DNA from: Chloroflexota bacterium
GTDB lineage: Bacteria; Chloroflexota; Anaerolineae; UBA4142; SHND01
Reading direction: 5' to 3'
DNA length: 64,000 nt
Assembly: GCA_004295045.1 (NCBI GenBank)
Contig: SHND01000058.1
Span: 1 to 64,000 of the forward strand
In this document: positions 16,327-24,286 of the stretch, piece after piece
Layout: each line of letters begins with the position of its first letter
How positions within the stretch are numbered: position 1 is the first letter of the stretch
Translations under genes and position numbers: made by a program
Notes under the pieces: model-generated
Seen by the model: the letters and a program-made list of their open reading frames with translations, nothing else
Told to the model about the DNA's origin: nothing
Databases searched by the model: none

Positions 16327-17029
16327 CGCGCGGCACACTCGTCAACCGAATCCCCGCGCCTTTGACTTTATATTTCACATTCACCGCAATCAACACCGCC
16401 GTCAACGTTTCCACCGCCACCGCGTTCGCCAACACGCCAACATCGAACGCGTCAATCCCCGCCTGTTTGCACAACGCAATCACTTTTTCGCGCGCATCCT
16501 TGTCGCCGCCGCACACCAACACATCGGAATCGATGTTCGCGTCTTCGCTTTCCAATTTTTCGGGCGAGATATTTTGAAATGCCGCGACGACGCGCGCGCG
16601 TTCGCCAAAGAAATTTTGCACCTGACTCGTAATCGAACCTTCGGCAGGAATTTTTGCGCGCGTCTTTTTTTCGGGGTCGAGCGACGACGCGATGTTGATG
16701 ACGATTTTGTTTTCTACCGCGTCGTACAAATCTTCAAGTATCGGCTGCATCCCATCATACGGCACCGACAACAAAACAATATCGCCTTGTTTCGCCGCGT
16801 CGCGGTTCGACGTTCCCGAAACGTTTTGCAGATTCAAACGCGCGTTCAACACGTTCGCCGCGTCCGCCCCGCGCGGCGCGTCACGCGAACCCAAAATAAT
16901 TGGCACGCCCGCTTTCGCAAAACGCGCGGCCAATGCTGTTCCCTGTTTTCCTGTGCCGCCGATGATTGACAGAATAGGTGATTGGGTGATTAGAGAATTG
17001 GGTGATTGGGTGATTGGGTGATTAGGCAT
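16322..17029 (-). CDS. NADPH-dependent F420 reductase (F420:NADP oxidoreductase)
   Basis: 235 residues from the ATG at 17029. A Rossmann motif SIIGGTGKQGTALAARFAKA near residue 22, ILGSRD, SVPYDGMQPIL, and a C-terminal helix pattern match Fno/NPF enzymes, which shuttle hydride between F420H2 and NADP. The first 18 residues (rich in Pro, Asn, Ser, Gln) are encoded by GGTGATTG/A tandem repeats, and the only in-frame ATG lies inside that repeat, overlapping the stop of the upstream S23 gene by 8 bp. A downstream CTG at the family's usual start is the alternative. Confidence 0.9.
   Translation of the reverse strand: MPNHPITQSPNSLITQSPILSIIGGTGKQGTALAARFAKAGVPIILGSRDAPRGADAANVLNARLNLQNVSGTSNRDAAKQGDIVLLSVPYDGMQPILEDLYDAVENKIVINIASSLDPEKKTRAKIPAEGSITSQVQNFFGERARVVAAFQNISPEKLESEDANIDSDVLVCGGDKDAREKVIALCKQAGIDAFDVGVLANAVAVETLTAVLIAVNVKYKVKGAGIRLTSVPRG
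16975..17028. repeat. GGTGATTG/A tandem repeats encoding the N-terminus of the F420 reductase
   Basis: About six 8-bp units of GGTGATTG or GGTGATTA type, with one AGAGAATT variant. The start codon of the oxidoreductase gene lies at their edge. Confidence 0.85.
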
Positions 17030-17396
17030 TTTTCTTTTGTGTTCTTTTACTTTTGATATATGCGTTCAACATGGGAGCGAGTTTTGATAAATCGCCAAGC
17101 ATGTTGTCGTATGTTGCTTGGTCAACAAGTTTTCGTTTGAGCGCGCGGCGAGCAAAAAATTTCGCCTCGTAGAGCGAGCCGCGCGAGTAATACAGGTGAT
17201 TTATCTTTTCCGCAAAATGATAACGCCCATAACTTTCCGCGATATTTGCGCCAATCGAATCCACCGCGCGAACAAGCTGCTTGCCAATTGTATCTTTGGC
17301 AAAAGGAGACCACGAGCTCACAATGTTCCACCACTTGTCAGAAATTTCTTCAGCCAGTTTAAAAATCTCAATCTCTTCCAAAGATTGTACAGGCAT
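17022..17396 (-). CDS. S23 four-helix-bundle protein (stand-alone)
   Basis: 124 residues. The pattern IFKLAEEISDKWW, GKQLVRAVDSIGANIAESYGR near residue 38-58, and YSRGSLYEAKFFARRA matches the 23S rRNA intervening-sequence protein family (also bAvd-like), predicted to form a pentameric helical bundle that may bind nucleic acid. It is not next to rRNA or a reverse transcriptase. Tandem repeats lie on both sides, as for the second S23 gene at 27474-27857, and it sits between the purine and F420 modules. Confidence 0.88.
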   Translation of the reverse strand: MPVQSLEEIEIFKLAEEISDKWWNIVSSWSPFAKDTIGKQLVRAVDSIGANIAESYGRYHFAEKINHLYYSRGSLYEAKFFARRALKRKLVDQATYDNMLGDLSKLAPMLNAYIKSKRTQKKNA

Positions 17397-17403
17397 CTCA
17401 AAT

Positions 17404-17505
17404 CTCCTTTCCCAATCACCTACTCACCTAATCACCGAATCACCTAATCACCCAACCACCTAATCACCGAATCACCTAATCACCCAACCACCTAATCACC
17501 CAATT
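17404..17505. repeat. CCTAATCA/CCCAATCA tandem repeat block
   Basis: About twelve 8-bp units (CACCTAAT, CACCGAAT, CACCCAAC types) occupy the whole gap and extend into the last codons of ssnA. Confidence 0.9.
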
Positions 17506-18850
17506 CCTTCGTCCGCAGCCACACCTGCTTTGACAATTCCATCGCCTTTGCCGTAATCGCCTCTTCGTCCAACGTCAACAAGACGCGATTGTGCATCAAC
17601 AATTTTCCACCGCAAATCGTGTCCGTCACGTTCGAGCCATCCACGCCAAAAATCACGTGCCATGGAAAATTGCCCGCGCTCATTTCGGTGAACGGCGCGT
17701 AATCGAGCAAAATAATGTCCGCGTAGGCGCCGATGCTCAATTCGCCGATGGACGCATTCCAAAAGTTCGCGCAAATTTTTGCATTGTTCGCGTATGCCAT
17801 TTCCAACACTGTGTCTGCGCCCATCACGCGCGGATCGCGTTGATGCGATTTGTGCAGCAGATACGCGGTTTTCATTTCCGAAAACATATTATTGGAAAAA
17901 CCATCGTTGCCCAAACCCACCGTGACGCCGTGCCGCAGCATGCCCAATACATTTGCGACGCCAACAGCATTGTTCATGTTCGAGCGCGGCTGATGCGAAA
18001 CTTTTGTGCTTGTGCGTTTGAACAAATCAATCTCGCCTACGTCAACGTGAACACAATGCGCCGCAATCGTTTTCGCGCCGAGAATCCCGCGCGCATTCAA
18101 GCGTTCGCCGACGCGCATTCCAAAATTTTGCGTCGCATCATCTTCATCCGAAATATCTTCGGCAACGTGAACGTGAAAGCCCGCGTCGAGTCCATCGAGT
18201 TCCGTCAAACATTTTTCTAGCGTTTTATCCGAAACAGTAAATGAGGCGTGCAAGCCAAACGTCCCGCGCACCGCCCCACCTGTCTCCCTGTCTACCTGTT
18301 TCCCTGTTTTCTTCAAGAACCTCACATTCTCCCGAATCCCCGCCTGCGCGCCTTCTTCCCCATTCCGATCCGTCACCTCGTAGCACAAACACGCGCGCAG
18401 TCCCGCTTCATTCACCGCCTCTGCAATCGCGTCGAGCGAACCGTCAATCGCGTTGGGCGACGCGTGATGATCAATCAATGTTGTTGTGCCGTGACGAATC
18501 GCGTCCACGAGACACACGAGCGCGCTATATTTGGAATCTTCGAGCGTCAACGCGCGGTCAATGCGCCACCACAATTTTTGCAAAATCTCTGGAAAATTTT
18601 TCGGCGGCGGTCCGGGCGGCAGAGACATGCCACGCGCGAACGCGCCGTAGAAATGCGTGTGCGCGCAAATGTTGCCGGGCATGACGATTTTGCCGCGCGC
18701 GTCGAGACGCGGGGAGACTGGATGACTGGAGACTAGAGACTCTGTTGTACCGATATCTGCGATCTTGTCGCCCTCGATATAGATTGCGCTGTTCGGGATG
18801 ATTTTGTTTTCGCGTCCAAGCGTTACAATGGTGCCGTTTGTGATTAGCAT
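17492..18850 (-). CDS. ssnA: SsnA-type aminohydrolase of purine/selenium-linked loci
   Basis: 452 residues, close to E. coli SsnA. Amidohydrolase motifs: ICAHTHFYGAFARGM (HxH metal site near 63), LWWRIDRALTLEDS, TTTLIDHHASPNAIDGSL, FHVHVAED (His near 237), AHCVHV and VGLGNDGFSNNMF (Asp near 325). SsnA belongs to the widespread anaerobic purine/uric-acid catabolic cluster with YgeW, YgeY and a xanthine dehydrogenase, all present upstream on this strand. It is thought to hydrolyse a ring or ureido intermediate; the exact step is inferred. Short segments (SSHPVSPRLD; KKTGKQVDRETGG) are encoded by intergenic-type tandem repeats inserted in frame. Confidence 0.9.
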   Translation of the reverse strand: MLITNGTIVTLGRENKIIPNSAIYIEGDKIADIGTTESLVSSHPVSPRLDARGKIVMPGNICAHTHFYGAFARGMSLPPGPPPKNFPEILQKLWWRIDRALTLEDSKYSALVCLVDAIRHGTTTLIDHHASPNAIDGSLDAIAEAVNEAGLRACLCYEVTDRNGEEGAQAGIRENVRFLKKTGKQVDRETGGAVRGTFGLHASFTVSDKTLEKCLTELDGLDAGFHVHVAEDISDEDDATQNFGMRVGERLNARGILGAKTIAAHCVHVDVGEIDLFKRTSTKVSHQPRSNMNNAVGVANVLGMLRHGVTVGLGNDGFSNNMFSEMKTAYLLHKSHQRDPRVMGADTVLEMAYANNAKICANFWNASIGELSIGAYADIILLDYAPFTEMSAGNFPWHVIFGVDGSNVTDTICGGKLLMHNRVLLTLDEEAITAKAMELSKQVWLRTKELGD

Positions 18851-18868
18851 AAATCTCCTTGGGTTGGG

Positions 18869-19672
18869 CTATCTATTCATCCAATTGTTCCAAACCTCTC
18901 GCTTGCGTTGCAGGCACGGCAAATCCTTCTCGTAATAAATCCACTCACCAAGTTGTTCCGCTTTCTTGCCGTTGTAATAGAGTCGAGATGTTTGCAAGGC
19001 GCCTTCCATTCCTGTCAAGCGGTAAACCGAATCTGAAATCCATTCGAGATAGGTTTGGCTGCGTGACGTAAATTTCGCGACCAAGTACTTGGATTCTCTC
19101 CACCCTTTGGCAATATACCAGCCACCGTCGCCGTCAAGTTCACCACGCAAAAAATCGCGAAACACCCAATCCGGAATGGCAAGTTCTCCAATTGTATATG
19201 TCTTTTTTGGCGTCAAGCCGAGGTCTTGTAGAAACGCGCGAAAGCGGTGGTCACATACCTGCAGCATATACGCACGCTTGCGTGGGAATCCTTGGTCGGA
19301 AATTATTATTTGCGGTTTCACCGACTGTAAAATAAACACGCACAATTCTACGATTTCTTGATCCGTAGAAACGAGAATTATGCAGTTATTCTGTTTCTGA
19401 AGATTACCATCGGACGCGACCAGACCGACGACATAAGCCAAATCCGCGCATGGCCAATTATTCAAGAGAGAATCAGGCACATATCGAACCAACTTGTGCC
19501 ATCCGCGCGGTTTGAGCGGAATGCCATAATCGCGCAGGCGCGCAATCACAGTCAAGCCATCGCAGCCGAACTTTTCACCGATTGCTTCGGATGACAGATT
19601 CTCCTTCCAATATAAATGGTATAGCTCGTCCCGAGGCAGTTCAATGCGGTTGTGCGCTCTTTGCGTTGGCAT
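18869..19672 (-). CDS. LAGLIDADG-type homing endonuclease-like protein, free-standing
   Basis: 267 residues. Residues 14-55 form a helix-turn-helix (LSSEAIGEKFGCDGLTVIARL). Two LAGLIDADG-like motifs follow: YVVGLVASDGNL (residues 80-91, acidic Asp near 88) and FLRGELDGDGGW near 173-184. Both acidic residues are kept, so nuclease activity is plausible. It is not inside an intron or intein; it sits in the gap between ssnA and the PLP enzyme gene. Codon use is less CGCG-rich than the neighbours, a sign of transfer. It may be a mobile endonuclease gene or a domesticated regulator. Confidence 0.8.
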   Translation of the reverse strand: MPTQRAHNRIELPRDELYHLYWKENLSSEAIGEKFGCDGLTVIARLRDYGIPLKPRGWHKLVRYVPDSLLNNWPCADLAYVVGLVASDGNLQKQNNCIILVSTDQEIVELCVFILQSVKPQIIISDQGFPRKRAYMLQVCDHRFRAFLQDLGLTPKKTYTIGELAIPDWVFRDFLRGELDGDGGWYIAKGWRESKYLVAKFTSRSQTYLEWISDSVYRLTGMEGALQTSRLYYNGKKAEQLGEWIYYEKDLPCLQRKREVWNNWMNR

Positions 19673-19689
19673 TCCTCTCCAATTGCCAG

Positions 19690-21066
19690 CTACGCTTTGC
19701 GCGATTGGGCAAGGCGTTCGTCAATTTCAGCGACGCGATTTTGTTCGTGCACCCACCACTCGGGGTCCAATTGTGCATTCAATTCCTCCACCGTCTTGCC
19801 CAATTGTTCCACCCAGCTGAAATATTTTAAATTATGCCATTGCTTGCGCGCGTCCACCGTTCCCTCTTTAATCCAATCCGTTTTTTGGTCGAGGAAAATA
19901 TGCGCGCGCGCTGTCGCTTCCGCTTCGTCCATCGCGCCGTAGGTTTTCGTCATCTCTGCCATCACGGAATAATAACGGTCCAACGCGTCCGTCGCAATCG
20001 TCACAATCGTATCGCGTGAATTCATCCCATAAAATTTCGCGGTCTTGATCGCGCCGAGAATATTGCAAATGCCACTGATACCAAAGAGCGACGACATCAT
20101 TTCCACATCGCTTTGCGGCACACCAAAACGTTTGTGCAGCGTTTCCATTCCCGCTTCTTCGCTCACGAGTTGCAAACCTTTTTTACATTCAATGTCGTCA
20201 ATGCACATGATGGCGTCTTGATTCAGCACATTCTGAATCCACGTCACATGCTTGTCGCCAATGCCTTGAATGTCATGCACGCCGTAACCGTTGTTGAACA
20301 ACGTCGGACATTGAATCGGTTCGAGCCCAATAATTTTTGTGCCAAACACTTGCTTTAACCTATCGCCCGCCGCAATCGTTCCCGCGCTGCCCATCGCGGA
20401 ACAATACGCGGAAATATGTCCATCGCCAATGCCGCGCGTTTTCAATTCCGCCGCGAGTTCCACAATCGTGTTGCCCGTGACGTGATAGTGAAAACGATAA
20501 TTGCCCATCTCGCTGAATTGATTGAGAATTCGCACGTTTGGATTTTGCGCGAGTTCGTGCGTCTTGTCGTAAATTTCTTTGACATTCGACTCTGAACCGG
20601 GCGTCTTGATAATGCGCGCGCCGTACGATTCGATCTGCTGAAAACGTTCCGCGCTCATCCCTTCGGGCAAAACGACGAGCGAATCAAAACCCATGCGGCA
20701 GCCCACCCAGGCGCCGCCGATGCCGTAATTGCCCGTCGAGGGCCACACCAGCGTATGCACGCGCGGGTCAACCTCGCCAAACAATTCTTTTTCAATCAAA
20801 CACGAATACGCCGCGCCGACTTTGTGCGCGCCCGTCGGAAATTGTTTCCCGTACAAGACAACGATATTCGCGTCAACGCCCGTGAGTTGTTTCGGCATGA
20901 CGAAATAATAAATTTGATTATTCCCATCGCGCCAAGTGATGTTGAACAGATTGATGGGGTCAAGCGGGTCTTGCGTTTTCATCGCCAACGCTTTCGCGCG
21001 AATTTCCGGCGCGATTTTTTGGGGATGCAACATTTCTTCAAAGGTGGGACCCAGTATTGCTGACAT
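19690..21066 (-). CDS. PLP fold-type II enzyme (TrpB/cysteine synthase-like), substrate unknown
   Basis: 458 residues. The PLP lysine lies in QFPTGAHKVGAAYS near residue 82, with STGNYGIGGAWVGCRMGF as the phosphate-binding region and AMGSAGTIAAGDRLKQVFG further on. The pattern is nearest to beta-family ammonia-lyases and synthases. It is not recognisably YgeX (2,3-diaminopropionate ammonia-lyase), which is otherwise missing from this purine locus. I infer it as a candidate functional replacement. A GGAGAG ribosome site lies inside the 3' end of the upstream glycosyltransferase gene, so translation is probably coupled. Confidence 0.8.
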   Translation of the reverse strand: MSAILGPTFEEMLHPQKIAPEIRAKALAMKTQDPLDPINLFNITWRDGNNQIYYFVMPKQLTGVDANIVVLYGKQFPTGAHKVGAAYSCLIEKELFGEVDPRVHTLVWPSTGNYGIGGAWVGCRMGFDSLVVLPEGMSAERFQQIESYGARIIKTPGSESNVKEIYDKTHELAQNPNVRILNQFSEMGNYRFHYHVTGNTIVELAAELKTRGIGDGHISAYCSAMGSAGTIAAGDRLKQVFGTKIIGLEPIQCPTLFNNGYGVHDIQGIGDKHVTWIQNVLNQDAIMCIDDIECKKGLQLVSEEAGMETLHKRFGVPQSDVEMMSSLFGISGICNILGAIKTAKFYGMNSRDTIVTIATDALDRYYSVMAEMTKTYGAMDEAEATARAHIFLDQKTDWIKEGTVDARKQWHNLKYFSWVEQLGKTVEELNAQLDPEWWVHEQNRVAEIDERLAQSRKA

Positions 21067-21071
21067 GGTGA

Positions 21072-22931
21072 TTACTCTCCGTTAAATTGATATAGATGTT
21101 GTGAACATTCGTAGGGCAACTCTCGGATCTCGAATCTCGAATCTCGTTTCTCGTACTCTTCCAACCACGCGGGCAATCTCTCGCTCGCGTCTCCCGCGCA
21201 ATTCCATTCGCCCAACAAAAACACGGCGCGGTTTTCGTCTTTCATCGTTTGTAAAAATTGTGGAAACTCGCGCGCGGGTTCCAAAAAATTCGCCGGGCGA
21301 AAAATATCGCGCTGTGCGTACAACAATGTCGCGCCCGCCATTTGGTCGGAAACGCCAATCACGGCATCGCGCGGCAATTTTTCATTCAACGCGTTCAAAT
21401 CATTCCGCGCCGTTTCACTCATCCAACCATACGCGCGCGCCACAAAGCGTTCGGGACTCGCAACGGAACGAAGCGCAATCAGCAGCGCAATGAGAACCAA
21501 CAAAGCGCCTGCGTAAAAACCGAACGCGCGCTTTGAAAAACTGAACCGCGCACTCTGCCATTCCCTCAACGCGTTTTCCAAAATCCACACTGCGCCAAAA
21601 CTGATGGACAATGCAAGCGCGGGATACGCGGGCAGCAGATAACGCAAACTATTTTCAAACACGCCGGTCAAAACAAGCAGCGCGTGTAAAAGCATGAACG
21701 CGAGAGTCCACGAAACCAAAATGGACGCAACAAATCTACTCTGAAAAGGTAGGACAAATTTGTAATTTGTTCCACGGTTTTCCATGCGCGCATCTGACAA
21801 ATTGCAAATTTGTCGTACGTGGCTTTTTTGCTCGCGCCACAAAAGCCACCACGCGAACGGCGCGAGCATCACAATCGGTCCAAAGCCCGTCACCGAAAAA
21901 AGCGCGGCGAGCATTTGAAAAACTTGGCGCGGCGCGTCATAAAAATTCATCTGCGCGCTTTCGGGGCTTTCAACGGCGAACGGACTGCCCAGCACATTCA
22001 CGCGATAAATAAAATCGGGCGAAATCGTGATTGCAAAAACAATAAACGCGATGACAAGCAGCAAAATTTTTTCGCGCCGCGTATCGCCCCAACGCAATGT
22101 AACCAGCGCGAGCGGAACAATCATCACCAACGCGGAATGTCGCATCAAATACGCAATGCCGAGCGCCAAGCCACACAACGCGACGTAGGTACAAGACCTG
22201 ATACGTTTTTGCAATGAACTGCATCGCCGAAACCTGTCACAGCACCTCACAGATTGGGGCGCGGATAAACGCGGATGAACGCGGAAACAGAAAAAACGGT
22301 TTAGAAATCCGCGTTTATCCGCGAAAATCCGCGTCCAAAAAGGTAAATTGTGATGTACTGGGTCAGGGCGCGACACGCGCAGCGCGCACCACACCGCCAA
22401 TACACAAAACAGCTGCGTCGGCACATCGGACATTGGGACGAGCGACAGTTGAATTTGTTTTGGCGACGTTGCCAACAATAAAACCGCCAGCGCGCCAATC
22501 CAATAACGCCGCGGTTGTGAAATATCGCGGAACAATTCATTCGCCAACGCGAACGTCATCACGAGCGTTAACGCGCCGAGCAGCGACGTCATCCAATACA
22601 ACGCGTTTTCGCCAAAGACGCGATAGCCGAACGCGAGCAATAGCGGAAACCCAAACGCGAAATTGGGCGCGACGAATCCCGTTTCACGCGCGATGTGAAA
22701 GCCGGGCGTGATAAACGCGTCCCAACTCAAACCTTTGTCGAATAATTTTGTAAAGAGCGAAAAATCGTGTACGACCGTGCCGCGCTGCGCGAGGTCAAGC
22801 GCCATTTGCACGTACGTCGCGGGGTCCGTCCCAATCGCGCCGTGAGTGGGATAACGGATTACTAACGCGGTATACCACGCTAGGGTTGCAAAATAAAGAA
22901 TAAGCGGGAATACACGCAGAAATTTGTTCAA
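21072..22931 (-). CDS. GT39/PMT-type membrane glycosyltransferase with two in-frame repeat insertions
   Basis: 619 residues, about ten membrane segments. The first loop has TDPATYVQMALDLAQRG, a GT39-like acidic loop, consistent with a lipid-phosphate-sugar-dependent transferase. Two stretches do not fit the family. Around residues 190-235 (PFWTRIFADKRGFLNRFF and the following CCDRFRRC region) the sequence is repeat family B, and around 370-395 (RQICNLSDARMENRGTNYKF) it is repeat family A. Both keep the reading frame, so a longer protein with two extra loops is predicted. It lies within the purine/amino-acid gene run; no link to that pathway is obvious. Confidence 0.8.
   Translation of the reverse strand: MNKFLRVFPLILYFATLAWYTALVIRYPTHGAIGTDPATYVQMALDLAQRGTVVHDFSLFTKLFDKGLSWDAFITPGFHIARETGFVAPNFAFGFPLLLAFGYRVFGENALYWMTSLLGALTLVMTFALANELFRDISQPRRYWIGALAVLLLATSPKQIQLSLVPMSDVPTQLFCVLAVWCALRVSRPDPVHHNLPFWTRIFADKRGFLNRFFCFRVHPRLSAPQSVRCCDRFRRCSSLQKRIRSCTYVALCGLALGIAYLMRHSALVMIVPLALVTLRWGDTRREKILLLVIAFIVFAITISPDFIYRVNVLGSPFAVESPESAQMNFYDAPRQVFQMLAALFSVTGFGPIVMLAPFAWWLLWREQKSHVRQICNLSDARMENRGTNYKFVLPFQSRFVASILVSWTLAFMLLHALLVLTGVFENSLRYLLPAYPALALSISFGAVWILENALREWQSARFSFSKRAFGFYAGALLVLIALLIALRSVASPERFVARAYGWMSETARNDLNALNEKLPRDAVIGVSDQMAGATLLYAQRDIFRPANFLEPAREFPQFLQTMKDENRAVFLLGEWNCAGDASERLPAWLEEYEKRDSRFEIRELPYECSQHLYQFNGE
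21742..21819. repeat. Palindromic dispersed repeat, family A, copy 2 (inside glycosyltransferase gene)
   Basis: Palindromes GACAAATTTGTAATTTGTTC and GACAAATTGCAAATTTGTC with a GC-rich spacer; matches the copy at 3888-3953 when read on the minus strand. It is translated in frame. Confidence 0.8.
22247..22362. repeat. CCGCG-rich dispersed inverted repeat, family B, copy 2 (inside glycosyltransferase gene)
   Basis: Arms GCGCGGATAAACGCGGAT and ATCCGCGTTTATCCGCG around an A-rich centre. Flanks ATTGGGGCGCGG and AAATTGTGATGTACTG match the copy at 4550-4672. It is translated in frame. Confidence 0.82.
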
Positions 22932-22966
22932 ATCGAAAATCGAAATTCAAAAATCGAAAATCATTC
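22928..22966. repeat. ATCGAAA tandem repeats at threonine synthase 3' end
   Basis: Four to five 7-bp units (ATCGAAA/ATTCAAAA) between the glycosyltransferase start and the threonine synthase stop; the last ones encode its final residues. Confidence 0.7.
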
Positions 22967-24206
22967 TCTTGAGCGCGTCCAACGTCGGCTCAATCACCGT
23001 CGCCTCTCCCGCCGCGCGCATCGCGCTTTTCACATCTTTTAGTCCGTTGCCCGTAATCACCACCACAATCGTTTCATCGCGGTCAATTTTTTTTGCGCGC
23101 GCCGCTTTCAATAATCCCGCATACGCGGCGGACGCGGCAGGTTCCGCAAACACCGCTTCGCCGCGCGCGAGCTGCGGCATCGCTTGCAAAATTTCCTCAT
23201 CGCTCACCGTGATAAATTCGCCGTTCGTCGCGCGCACCGCGCGCACCGCGCGACGTCCATCGCGCGGCAAGCCCACGTCAATCGAATCCGCAATCGTATG
23301 CGCCTCAATCGCGGTAATTTCGTCCGTCCCCGCTTTCCATGCGTTGTAACACGCCGCGCTGCCTTCCGCTTGCACGCCCATCAGTTTCGGCATTTTATCA
23401 ATCCAGCCGAGCGCGTACAAATCGCGCAATCCTTTCCAAATGCCGCCAATGATATTGCCGTCGCCGACGCTGACGAAAATGCGGTCGGGGGCAAACCATT
23501 TTCGATTTTCGATTTTCGATTTTTGATTGAAGGCGAGTTGTTCACAAATTTCCAGCGCGCCCGTTTTTTTGCCTTCGGTGGTGTACGGATTGTACGCGGT
23601 GTTGCGGCAATACCAGCCAAATTCTTTTGACGCGGCGAGACACAAATCGCTCGCCTGGTCGTACGTGCCGCGCACGAGCAAGACGCGCGCGCCATAAATT
23701 AGCAGCTGCGTGATTTTTGCTTGCGGCGCGGATTCGGGGACGAAAATAACGGCGGGAATGTGCGCGCTCGCCGCCATGCCCGCCAACGCCGCGCCCGCGT
23801 TGCCGCTCGACGCGGTGGTGACGACGCGTTCGCCCAACTCGCGCGCTTTTGCCACAACAACCGCGCTCGGACGGTCTTTGTACGACGCGGTGGGATTGCG
23901 TCCATCGTCTTTGATAAATAAATTGTTCAAGCCCAACTGCGCGCCCAAAAATTTCGCGCGATACATTGGCGTCCAACCGACTTGGAGCGTTGGCGCATCC
24001 GCGCGATTTTTTAATGGCAGCAAATCCCAATAGCGCCAAATCGAATTTTCGCGCGACGCGGAAATTTTTTCAGGTGACGTGACGCGATTGATTTCGTCGT
24101 AATCATACACAACATCGAGAATGCCGTCGTCACCGTGATCGGGACAAACGTATTTCAATGAATCGGGCGCGTACGTTTTGCCGCAGAGGGTGCATTGCAA
24201 GTGCAT
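22947..24206 (-). CDS. thrC: Threonine synthase (PLP-dependent)
   Basis: 419 residues. An N-terminal zinc-ribbon-like segment (LQCTLCGKTY and YVCPDHGDD) is followed by the PLP lysine in NPTASYKDRPS near 110 and the phosphate loop TTASSGNAGAALAG. The long-form arrangement is typical of bacterial threonine synthase, converting O-phosphohomoserine to threonine. A sulfhydrylase or lyase role in the catabolic locus cannot be excluded. In-frame repeat DNA encodes NQKSKIENRKW near residue 230. Downstream is the glycosyltransferase gene, upstream carbamate kinase. Confidence 0.85.
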   Translation of the reverse strand: MHLQCTLCGKTYAPDSLKYVCPDHGDDGILDVVYDYDEINRVTSPEKISASRENSIWRYWDLLPLKNRADAPTLQVGWTPMYRAKFLGAQLGLNNLFIKDDGRNPTASYKDRPSAVVVAKARELGERVVTTASSGNAGAALAGMAASAHIPAVIFVPESAPQAKITQLLIYGARVLLVRGTYDQASDLCLAASKEFGWYCRNTAYNPYTTEGKKTGALEICEQLAFNQKSKIENRKWFAPDRIFVSVGDGNIIGGIWKGLRDLYALGWIDKMPKLMGVQAEGSAACYNAWKAGTDEITAIEAHTIADSIDVGLPRDGRRAVRAVRATNGEFITVSDEEILQAMPQLARGEAVFAEPAASAAYAGLLKAARAKKIDRDETIVVVITGNGLKDVKSAMRAAGEATVIEPTLDALKRMIFDF

Positions 24207-24207
24207 A

Positions 24208-24286
24208 AAGGATGAAGGATGAAGAATGAGGGATGAAAGAACGAGGGCTACTCATCCCTCATCCCTCAAACCTCATCCCTTTGTAA
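24208..24286. repeat. GGATGAA / CATCCCT tandem repeats between carbamate kinase and threonine synthase
   Basis: 7-bp GGATGAA units, then inverted CATCCCT units, so the block is roughly self-complementary and could fold into a hairpin. It covers the last few codons of the carbamate kinase gene. Confidence 0.75.

Noticed and set aside
17022..17396. Diversity-generating retroelement (S23 proteins can be Avd-type)
   Set aside because: No reverse transcriptase, template repeat or variable repeat is present nearby.
17404..17505. CRISPR-like appearance of the regularly repeated blocks
   Set aside because: Units are 7-8 bp in direct head-to-tail order with no unique spacers and no cas genes; they are short tandem repeats.
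19690..21066. Assignment as YgeX (2,3-diaminopropionate ammonia-lyase)
   Set aside because: Length and motif around the PLP lysine (GAHKVG) are TrpB-like and do not match YgeX closely; kept as unknown PLP enzyme.
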